The position numbers and the translations under genes are program-made. A DNA stretch of 64,000 nt from CAZFLM01 sp964519955 (GTDB taxonomy: Bacteria > Armatimonadota > Chthonomonadetes > Chthonomonadales > CAJBBX01). The notes below the pieces were generated by a model. It ran no database searches. It worked only from the letters and a program-made list of their open reading frames with translations, and had not been told where the DNA came from. The stretch covers positions 1 to 64,000 of the forward strand of contig CAZFLM010000005.1 of the NCBI GenBank assembly GCA_964519955.1, written 5' to 3'. This document shows, piece by piece, positions 1-6,674 of this stretch. Position 1 is the stretch's first letter. Every line of letters starts with the position of its first letter.

Positions 1-1
1 G

Positions 2-1486
2 ATGCTGTATCAGCAGACGCTGCTCGCCCCGTTGGCTGCCCGCAACAAGCGCACCTGGGGCCTCGTGCGGAACTCCGGCGCGCTGGCCGCTCCCCTGCCG
101 TACGTCGTCTACAGCGACAGCTACGACCACCAGTGCTACATCCGCGGCCTGGCGAACCAGGGGTTCTGCGGGCTGCTGTGGGTGCCGGAGGTACGCGACA
201 GCGGCTCGCTGGAGGAGCTGTACCGGCGCGTCGAGACGGTGGTGTTCGCCCCGCAGACGCTCATCAACCCGTGGTACATGAAGCTGCCGCCGTGGCTGCA
301 GATCAACGCGGACAAGAGCAACCGCGGCGAGGTGATGCCGGAGCACGAGCAGGCGACCGCCATCGTGCGCGGACTGCTCGAGCTGCGGATGAGCCTGGTG
401 CCCTACCTCTACTCGGCCTTCAACGAGTATCACCGCACCGGCACGCCGCCCATCCGCGCGCTGGTGATGGACTGGCCCGGCGATCCGGAGACCTATGGCG
501 TCGACGACGAGTTCCTCTTCGGCCCGTCGCTGCTGGTCGCGCCGATGCGGGCCGGACAGGCGAGCCGCAGCGTCTACCTGCCGCGCGGGCGCTGGTGCAA
601 CTTCTGGACCGGCGAGGTGGTGCTGGGCGGCCGGCGCATCGACGTGGCCAAGCCGGTCGGGCAGATGCCGCTCTTCGTCCGCGAGAACTCGCTGCTGCCC
701 CTCGCGAAGCCCGTCGAGTTCATCACGCCGGACACGTGCTTCGAGGTCGAGGTGCGCGTCTACGGCAAGTCGCCGAAGCCCTTCGCGCTCTACGAGGACG
801 ACGGGGAGACGAACGACTGGCAGGCGGGCAAGCAGAGCGTCGTCACGCTGACGTGGGACGGGCGCGAAGGCAAGGCCACGCGCACGGGCGGCTACACAGG
901 CCCGGCGCGCTACGGCATCGGCAAGTGGACGCCCGTGGGCAACTACGACCAGGCGCCCGTGCTCGCGCTCGTCAATGGCGGCTTCGCCGACAACGCGCGC
1001 GACTTCGCGGTGGGGAACGCGACCGGCTACGTGAGCCAGTGCAAGCCCATCGCCGGCTGGTCGGCCAGCGACCCGGCGCGCATCGGGGTGCAGCCGCTCG
1101 TCAACGGCCTGCGCAACATGGGCCCGGTGACCGTCGAGCCCGGCACGCACTTCGCGTTCATCCAGCTCGGCGGCAACTCCATCCGCCAGGTGGTCGACGG
1201 GCTGACGCCGGGCAAGCGCTACGTGCTGAGCTACCGCTGCGCCGCGCGCGACTACGCCGACGCGACCAGCCCCGCCGAGCAGCGCCTGTCCGCGACGGTC
1301 CGCACGGAGGCCGGAGAGGTCATCGCCAAGTCGGAGGCGACTGCCGCGAAGACGGGTTTCGCCCCGGGCCAGGTCGAGTTCGTCGCGAAGGACCCCGCGG
1401 CCATCGTCGAGTTCCGCAACACCAGCGCGCCCGGCGAGACGACCGTGTGCGTGACGGGGGTGGAGTTGAAGGAGACGGCGTCGTAG
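2..1486 (+). CDS. Glycoside hydrolase family 31 (alpha-glucosidase/alpha-xylosidase type), 5'-truncated by window edge
   Basis: C-terminal part of a GH31 enzyme; the real start lies before the window. GH31 enzymes are retaining alpha-glycosidases. The first residues carry the acid/base region (YSDSYDHQCYIRGL, then GFCGLLW..EVRD), followed by the family pattern LRMSLVPYLYSAF and FGPSLLVAPM at about residues 128-185, and the beta-sandwich that follows the barrel (W.NFWTGE, LPLFVRENSLLPL, YEDDGETNDW). The nucleophile Asp is upstream of the window. From about residue 320 there is an extra jelly-roll-like domain (NGGFADN; PGTHFAFIQLGG; LTPGKRYVLSYRC), resembling carbohydrate-binding modules. The last 20 residues occur again, almost unchanged, at 3089-3153. 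Substrate cannot be fixed from this fragment. Confidence 0.85.
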   Translation: MLYQQTLLAPLAARNKRTWGLVRNSGALAAPLPYVVYSDSYDHQCYIRGLANQGFCGLLWVPEVRDSGSLEELYRRVETVVFAPQTLINPWYMKLPPWLQINADKSNRGEVMPEHEQATAIVRGLLELRMSLVPYLYSAFNEYHRTGTPPIRALVMDWPGDPETYGVDDEFLFGPSLLVAPMRAGQASRSVYLPRGRWCNFWTGEVVLGGRRIDVAKPVGQMPLFVRENSLLPLAKPVEFITPDTCFEVEVRVYGKSPKPFALYEDDGETNDWQAGKQSVVTLTWDGREGKATRTGGYTGPARYGIGKWTPVGNYDQAPVLALVNGGFADNARDFAVGNATGYVSQCKPIAGWSASDPARIGVQPLVNGLRNMGPVTVEPGTHFAFIQLGGNSIRQVVDGLTPGKRYVLSYRCAARDYADATSPAEQRLSATVRTEAGEVIAKSEATAAKTGFAPGQVEFVAKDPAAIVEFRNTSAPGETTVCVTGVELKETAS

Positions 1487-1542
1487 GCGGAGTGGTAGTG
1501 GCTGGCCGTTCGCCAATCACGACACAGATGTGGCGGACGCAC

Positions 1543-1571
1543 TTGACGACGGGTCCTGCGCCTAGTATTGT
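1543..1571 (+). promoter_or_regulatory. Putative sigma-70-like promoter for the pseudopilin gene
   Basis: TTGACG at 1543-1548 and TATTGT at 1566-1571 are separated by 17 bases. The start codon at 1706 is about 130 bases downstream. The match is moderate (5/6 and 4/6), so this is a prediction only. Confidence 0.4.
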
Positions 1572-1705
1572 ACCGATAGGTGAGTAGCGTAAGTCGCCCC
1601 AGTGGTCACGGTCCGTGCATCGGCCGTGGGTTTCTCCGCCTGCAACTGAGGTAGCGCCCCGAGCGCTTGCTGCGCGGGAGAGCGCGCCGGAAGGGAAATG
1701 GCGCG

Positions 1706-2341
1706 ATGGTGGGTGTGACGAGGCGTGCGGGCCCCGGCGGGCCCGCCTTTGTGCTGGTCGAGTTGCTCGTAGCGGTCGCCGTCATCGCCGTGCTTGCGTA
1801 CCTGCTGTTCCCGGTGTTTGCTCGCGCCCAGGACGCGGCACGGCAGAAGGCCTGTGCGTCAAACATGCGCCAGATCGGCATGGCCTTCCGGATGTACATG
1901 CAAGACAGCGACGATATGCGGCCGTATCCACTCCACCGGATCGCGCCCCGCTACGTCACATCGTCCGCGATTCTAGTCTGCCCGTCCGATCCGACGGGCA
2001 ACTACTCCTATGAGACGTGGGGCTACCGGCTTGCCGACGCAAGGTGGCCAATCCCGGTGTCGTACGACTTCTTCAGGCCGACCGACAAGCAGTGGGCGGT
2101 CATGGAGGAGCGTGGTCCGCGGTCGGGCTACCTGATCGACCGCTGCCACGGCGAGTTTGCCAAGCAGACAAAGACACCATCCGGAGCTGCTGTGCCGTGG
2201 CGGTGGGGGCACACCCTACGCTTGAACATGGACGGTTCGGTTGTCACCCGCGAGATCCGATACCGCGACTCGTCCCTGTGCGACACGTGGACCCTCATGA
2301 ACTACAATCCGGGCGAACAGATCCCGCCCGACCCCGGGTAG
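1706..2341 (+). CDS. Type II secretion pseudopilin-like protein (prepilin N-terminal methylation signal)
   Basis: A 211-residue protein. A short basic leader is followed by AFVLVELLV and a single hydrophobic helix ending YLLFPVFARAQ, then ARQKACASNMRQIGMAF, the signature of the large pseudopilin families of Armatimonadota and Planctomycetota. Such proteins are processed by prepilin peptidase and anchored in the inner membrane. The conserved Glu at +5 is present, but the residue before the cleavage point is Ala instead of Gly. A C-terminal H..DG motif (HTLRLNMDG) is shorter than the usual H-X9-DG spacing. The ATG at 1706 is preferred over one at 1667 because AAGGGA lies 9 bases before it. The gene sits between the GH31 gene and a second copy of the GH31 tail. 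Confidence 0.8.
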   Translation: MVGVTRRAGPGGPAFVLVELLVAVAVIAVLAYLLFPVFARAQDAARQKACASNMRQIGMAFRMYMQDSDDMRPYPLHRIAPRYVTSSAILVCPSDPTGNYSYETWGYRLADARWPIPVSYDFFRPTDKQWAVMEERGPRSGYLIDRCHGEFAKQTKTPSGAAVPWRWGHTLRLNMDGSVVTREIRYRDSSLCDTWTLMNYNPGEQIPPDPG

Positions 2342-2539
2342 AGCGATGAACTGGACGAGCCCCGCCCGACAGCGATTGACCTGTCGAGCAGACCGCGCCG
2401 CTCGCATCATCATCGCCGATGCCGACGCATGCCTGAGATATGCTGAGGTTGTCCTTCTGCTGAACGTGGTGCCGGCGGCCTGTACCGGGCTTGCGGCATC
2501 CAAGGTGGTTCCGGCGGTTCTCGGGGCGGGGCCGGCAAC

Positions 2540-3052
2540 ATGAGGACTCTCGCCATTCGGCGTGCTGCACGCTGGGCGCTGGTGGGCGGCCTCATCGGCG
2601 TGGCGACAACGGCCGTGCCCCCGGCTCTATGGGTCCTCCTCTTCTGGTCGCGCGTGCCCAACCTCGGATCGCTGCTCGACCCCACCGCGATCGTGCTCAG
2701 CGCCGCTCCATGCTCCGTGCTCGCGGTCGTGCTGTCGGTCCGTCAGTCTGGCTACTGGCGCGCAGCGCTCCTTTCGGGTGTGTTCTACGGCGCCCTGATT
2801 CTATGTGTGCTCGCCTTTGTCTACGCGGCCATGATCCGCCCGAACCTCAACTGGAGCGTCGACGTATACGCCCTGAACTGCCACAAGCTGTGGATGTGGG
2901 CACTGCCCGGCGTGCCGCTCTTTGCCCTGATCGGCGCCACCAACGGCCTGCTGCTCTCCTGGCTCCGCACGAGGTGGCCTGACGCCCCCGAGTCCGGTGC
3001 CCAAAGTGCCCGCCCCGGGACTGGACGGTCCCGCGTCCGCTACCGCTTGTGA
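2540..3052 (+). CDS. Small integral membrane protein, unknown function
   Basis: 170 residues with about four hydrophobic segments: roughly residues 13-36, 46-66, 74-98 and 114-136. A basic, low-complexity C-terminal tail ends in RYRL. I do not recognise the family. It lies 198 bases after the pseudopilin gene on the same strand, and that gap shows no gene. With the pseudopilin it forms the insert between the GH31 gene and the duplicated GH31 tail at 3089-3153. No clear ribosome-binding site precedes the ATG at 2540, so the start is less certain than the frame. Confidence 0.6.
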   Translation: MRTLAIRRAARWALVGGLIGVATTAVPPALWVLLFWSRVPNLGSLLDPTAIVLSAAPCSVLAVVLSVRQSGYWRAALLSGVFYGALILCVLAFVYAAMIRPNLNWSVDVYALNCHKLWMWALPGVPLFALIGATNGLLLSWLRTRWPDAPESGAQSARPGTGRSRVRYRL

Positions 3053-3088
3053 CCCACGGACCAGGCCCCTCTACTGCTCTCGGCACAG

Positions 3089-3153
3089 CCAGCGCCCCCG
3101 GCGAGACGACCGTGTGCGTGACGGGGGTGGAGCTGAAGGAGACGGCGTCGTGA
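3089..3153 (+). pseudogene. Second copy of the GH31 3' tail (remnant)
   Basis: About 65 bases repeat positions 1422-1486, the last 20 codons plus stop of the GH31 gene, at a constant offset of 1667 bases with only a few differences. The reading frame is kept (SAPGETTVCVTGVELKETAS, then stop TGA instead of TAG), but nothing upstream in this frame is coding. It is a remnant of a duplicated gene end, not a gene. Confidence 0.85.
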
Positions 3154-3233
3154 TCGGCATGTCGTGAGCGAACGTACGGCGGGTTCGGCGCGATCGTGCA
3201 TTCCGCCGCGAGCATGCTTCCGGGGAGGGGCCC

Positions 3234-4511
3234 ATGGAGCCACGCTTTGACCTCGATCGCGCGGTACGAACCCTGCGTTTCCCTGAGCCGCTGGAGGCCG
3301 AGTTCATGGCGGACTGGCGGCGGAAGTCCGTGCGCCACATGCGCACGGTGCTGTGGGTCGCGCTGGGCGTGGTCGTCTTCGCGGGACTGCACGCGGTGGC
3401 GCAGCCGGAGGAGCGCCCGCTGGACTGGCCCATCCGCTTCGGTGCCATCACGCCGGCGCTCCTGCTCCTCCTCGCTCTGACATACTCGCCTCGCTGTCTC
3501 GCCTGCATGCAGGCCATCGGCGGCGCGGGGCTCGTGTTCGTGGGCGTCAGCCTCATCGCCCTGGCGCTCCGCATGCCGGAGACCCTCGGCGCGAACGGCC
3601 ACGTCGACCTCATACTCATGATCATCGCGACCTACACCTTGTCGCGTCTGAGGCTCCTGTGCGCGGTCTTCGTCTGCTGGTCCCTGGTGGTCACGTACAA
3701 CGCCGCGGCCTCGCTCTGGACCGACATGCCGTTCGAGACCCTGATGACGCACGACTTCCACATCACGGTCGCGAATCTGATGGGCATGGTGTCCTGCTAT
3801 GCGACCGAGCGTTATCTTCGCCGGGAGTTCTGGCTCGCGCGTAGCCTCCGCCTCGAGCAGGAGAAGTCCGAGAACCTGCTGCTGAACATACTGCCCGCAC
3901 CGATCGCCGAGCGACTGAAGAGCAGCCGGGAAGCCGTCGCCGACAGCTTCGCCGAGGTCACCGTGCTGTTCGCCGACATCGTGGGGTTCACCGAGTATGC
4001 CTCCGGAATGGAGGCCGAGGATCTGGTTCGTACGCTGAACGTCGTGTTCACCGAGTTCGACGCGATCGCGGAGCAGCACGGGGTCGAGAAGATCAAGACG
4101 AGCGGGGACGCCTACATGGCGGCTGCGGGCGTGCCGGTGCCGGGACCGGGCCATGCGGAGGCCATCGCCGGACTGGGCCTCGACATCCAGGCGGCGCTGG
4201 CCCGGCTCAACACCCGGATGGAGCGGCCGATCCACATGCGGGTGGGCATCAACACCGGTCCCGTCGTGGCCGGAGTCATCGGCACGAAGCGCTATATCTA
4301 CGACCTGTGGGGCGACACGGTAAACCTGGCCAGCCGGATGGAGGAGACCGGGCGGGTGGACACGGTCCAGGTATCGGAGAGGACCGCGGACCTTCTGCGC
4401 GACCACTTCGTCATCGAGGCGCGCGGCGAAGTCGACGTGAAGGGACGCGGTAGGATGCCGGCCTACCTCCTGGTCGGGCGCCGCACGCCTCCACCCGAAG
4501 TCACCTGCTAG
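3234..4511 (+). CDS. Membrane-bound class III adenylate/guanylate cyclase
   Basis: 425 residues. The N-terminal half (about residues 38-200) has five or six hydrophobic segments and no recognisable sensor domain. The helix EQEKSENLLLNILP links to the catalytic domain. Metal-binding Asp residues are D248 (VLFADIVGFTE) and D292 (IKTSGDAYM). K288 and the later DLWGDTVNLASRME segment, with its Asp, Asn and Arg, fit an adenylate cyclase that makes cAMP. The architecture resembles the single-chain membrane cyclases common in Proteobacteria and Planctomycetota, active as homodimers. GGGAGGGG lies just before the ATG. The gene overlaps the 3' end of the convergent gene at 4501 by 11 bases. Confidence 0.9.
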   Translation: MEPRFDLDRAVRTLRFPEPLEAEFMADWRRKSVRHMRTVLWVALGVVVFAGLHAVAQPEERPLDWPIRFGAITPALLLLLALTYSPRCLACMQAIGGAGLVFVGVSLIALALRMPETLGANGHVDLILMIIATYTLSRLRLLCAVFVCWSLVVTYNAAASLWTDMPFETLMTHDFHITVANLMGMVSCYATERYLRREFWLARSLRLEQEKSENLLLNILPAPIAERLKSSREAVADSFAEVTVLFADIVGFTEYASGMEAEDLVRTLNVVFTEFDAIAEQHGVEKIKTSGDAYMAAAGVPVPGPGHAEAIAGLGLDIQAALARLNTRMERPIHMRVGINTGPVVAGVIGTKRYIYDLWGDTVNLASRMEETGRVDTVQVSERTADLLRDHFVIEARGEVDVKGRGRMPAYLLVGRRTPPPEVTC

Positions 4512-5439
4512 CGCGGAGGCTGGCCGTGACCTTGCGGAACTCGGGCAGCCACTCGGCGAAGCGGCCGGCGGATACGACGCCCTGGGCGATCCAGTAGGCC
4601 TGGCCGTCGACGGCGACCACCTGGTAGAGATGGACCGGCATGCCGCTCTTGACGTCCAGCGCCGCGGCGAGCAGTTCGTACGCGGGCAGGCCATCGATGC
4701 GGAGGGGGCGCCCCTGGACGATGCGGATGGACCGCAGCGTCTCCGTCCGGCGCGCGCGGGCCTCGGCGAACGCCCTGAGCTGCCGGATCGCCGCATCAGA
4801 AACCGAGCGGCCTACAATGTAGAACGGGTCGCCCGCTCTCGCCGGCGCCAGGGCGCCGGACGCGTTCAGGGCCAGCATATTGCCCACTCGGCCCGCGAGG
4901 CGCAGCTTCGATGTCGGCTTCACGCGGAAGGGCAGCCCCTCGTACACGTCCTTCGGCGGATCGGGGCTCCAGGTGACCCCAAGCAGCGCCTTGCGCATGG
5001 CCTCGCCCACCTGCCCTTCGGCGCTCCGCGGGTACGTACCTACGATAGTAACGGACTTGCGGTCCGTCCCGGTCACCAGGACCCACTTCAGGTAGCTCTG
5101 GCCCGCCGCCTCCTGCGCTACCTTCAGCAGGACCGAGAGGCGGCCGGACACGCTCACGTCGCCGGACGAGAGCAGGACCATCCCCCGCGTGGCCAGCTTC
5201 TCCTTGACCATGCCCTCGCGGATACCCGCGAACGGAGCGGGCATCTCCGTCACCATGATGGAGGACTGCAGGTCGGCCCGCCCAAACCCGGGAAACGACG
5301 TGGAGGGCTCGAAGCCGGCGGGCGCGTCGATCGTGACGCCGGTGCCGGGGACTCGCACGGGCGCCGCGTGGGCATGGGGCAGCCGTAGGGCGAGAAGGGC
5401 GATGACAAGAGGAGTCAGTGCGTCAGATCGGCGAAGCAT
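4501..5439 (-). CDS. Exported protein of unknown function (PsbP/DUF1795-like in outline)
   Basis: 312 residues. The ATG at 5439 has GGAGG 6 bases upstream and begins a clear signal peptide (LVIALLALRLPHAHA). An earlier in-frame ATG at 5499 has no such site. The mature part starts VRVPGTGVTIDAPAGFEPS and continues with paired beta-rich segments (MPAPFAGIREGM, SVSGRLSVLLK, KWVLVTG, SVTIVGTYP). This outline resembles periplasmic PsbP/DcrB-type proteins, but that is a weak structural guess. A second half (from VYEGLPFRVKP) may repeat the fold. It is convergent with the cyclase gene. Confidence 0.5.
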   Translation of the reverse strand: MLRRSDALTPLVIALLALRLPHAHAAPVRVPGTGVTIDAPAGFEPSTSFPGFGRADLQSSIMVTEMPAPFAGIREGMVKEKLATRGMVLLSSGDVSVSGRLSVLLKVAQEAAGQSYLKWVLVTGTDRKSVTIVGTYPRSAEGQVGEAMRKALLGVTWSPDPPKDVYEGLPFRVKPTSKLRLAGRVGNMLALNASGALAPARAGDPFYIVGRSVSDAAIRQLRAFAEARARRTETLRSIRIVQGRPLRIDGLPAYELLAAALDVKSGMPVHLYQVVAVDGQAYWIAQGVVSAGRFAEWLPEFRKVTASLRASR

Positions 5440-5521
5440 GGCAGTCCTCCGCGGTGCGCGAGGTGAGCACGACCATACTATCCCACTCATCCGCGGCAAT
5501 GCAAGCCCCTGGCAGCAGAGG

Positions 5522-5547
5522 AGCCCTGAGCGGCACTGCCCAGGGCT
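5522..5547 (-). terminator. Hairpin downstream of the PPK2 gene
   Basis: Inverted repeat AGCCCTG / CAGGGCT with a 12-base loop, just past the PPK2 stop codon on the minus strand. No T run follows, so termination is only suggested. Confidence 0.35.
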
Positions 5548-5574
5548 TCTCGCATCACCGGCGGTGCTGCCGGC

Positions 5575-6480
5575 CTACCGCTTCGCGTACAGGTCCGGCA
5601 GCACGATGTGGCGATCGCGCGGCGGGCGGATGTAGTGGGTGTCCGCCGGCGGGCGCGGGCCGAGCTTCGTCGCCTTCGGGATCACGTCCTTGTACGGGAT
5701 CGTGCTCAAGATGTGGCGGATGCAGTTCAGGCGCGCGCGCGGCTTGTCGTCGGACTCGATCTGATACCAGCGGCACTCCGGGATGTCCGTGTGCTCCAGC
5801 ATCGTGTCCTTCGCCTTCGAGTACTCCACCCACCGGTTGCGCGTCTCCAGGTCCATCGGGCTGAGTTTCCAGCGCTTCCGCGGGTCCTTCACGCGCTCCT
5901 GGAACCGTTTCTCCTGCTCCACGTCGCTCACCGACAGGTAGTACTTCAGCACGACGATGCCGGAGCGAACCAGCATGCGCTCGAAGTCCGGGCACGAGTG
6001 CAGGAACTCCCAGTATTGGGCGTCCGTGCAGAAGCCCATCACCCGCTCGACGCCGGCGCGGTTGTACCAGCTCCGGTCGAAGATGACCATCTCCCCGGCG
6101 GCAGGCAGGTGCGCGACGTAGCGCTGGAAGTACCAGTTCGTTCGCTCCACGTCGGACGGCTTGCCGAGCGCCACCAGACGCACGCCCCGCGGGTTCAGCG
6201 GCTCGATGATGCGCCGGATGATGCCGCCCTTGCCGGCGGCGTCGCGCCCCTCGAAGATCACCACGAGGCGCGTTCCGGTCTGCTGGACCCAGTACTGCAG
6301 CTTAACCAGTTCGAACTGCAGCCGCTCCATCTCGGCGTTGTAGAACCTCTTGTTGAGCGTCCGTGCGTTCTTCGCGCCCGCGGCGGTGTGGTCGGGGGTG
6401 CGTATGAGCTTGAGCCGCGGCTCGTGTCGCGGCCCCTCGGTTTCCGGTTCGGCCTTGCGTAGTGCGTTCGACTGCGCCAT
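5575..6480 (-). CDS. ppk2: Polyphosphate kinase 2 family protein
   Basis: 301 residues, the usual length for a one-domain PPK2. These P-loop kinases move phosphate between polyphosphate and nucleotides. Walker A is FEGRDAAGKGG (residues 76-86), Walker B is FDRSWYNRAG (134-143, D135 and R136), and the lid module is RVKDPRKRWKLSPMD. The ATG at 6480 is chosen because GAGAGGG lies 7 bases before it; the frame is open further upstream but without a comparable site. The preceding minus-strand gene ends 194 bases upstream, beyond a very strong hairpin, so this gene probably has its own promoter. The subclass (ADP or AMP phosphorylating) is not decided by these motifs. Confidence 0.93.
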   Translation of the reverse strand: MAQSNALRKAEPETEGPRHEPRLKLIRTPDHTAAGAKNARTLNKRFYNAEMERLQFELVKLQYWVQQTGTRLVVIFEGRDAAGKGGIIRRIIEPLNPRGVRLVALGKPSDVERTNWYFQRYVAHLPAAGEMVIFDRSWYNRAGVERVMGFCTDAQYWEFLHSCPDFERMLVRSGIVVLKYYLSVSDVEQEKRFQERVKDPRKRWKLSPMDLETRNRWVEYSKAKDTMLEHTDIPECRWYQIESDDKPRARLNCIRHILSTIPYKDVIPKATKLGPRPPADTHYIRPPRDRHIVLPDLYAKR

Positions 6481-6620
6481 GGCAATCCCTCTCGGTGCGT
6501 GCCGCATGTCCGCTGGGCACACAGTCGGGCGCTCGGCGGGCGCTCCGCCGGTGTCCTGGTCGCATTGTCGGGCGATGGGGACGCCTGGCGCACTGAGAGG
6601 AATACGGGGTCCTTGCAGCC

Positions 6621-6656
6621 CGCGAGCCCGGCGCCACCACAGGCGCCGGGCTCGCG
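6621..6656 (-). terminator. Strong hairpin between the lipoprotein gene and ppk2
   Basis: A perfect 15-base stem (CGCGAGCCCGGCGCC and its complement) with a 6-base loop, directly after the minus-strand gene that ends at 6675. There is no clear T run; it may stop or pause transcription, or protect the 3' end. Confidence 0.55.
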
Positions 6657-6674
6657 CGGCCATCGAGGCTGCGC

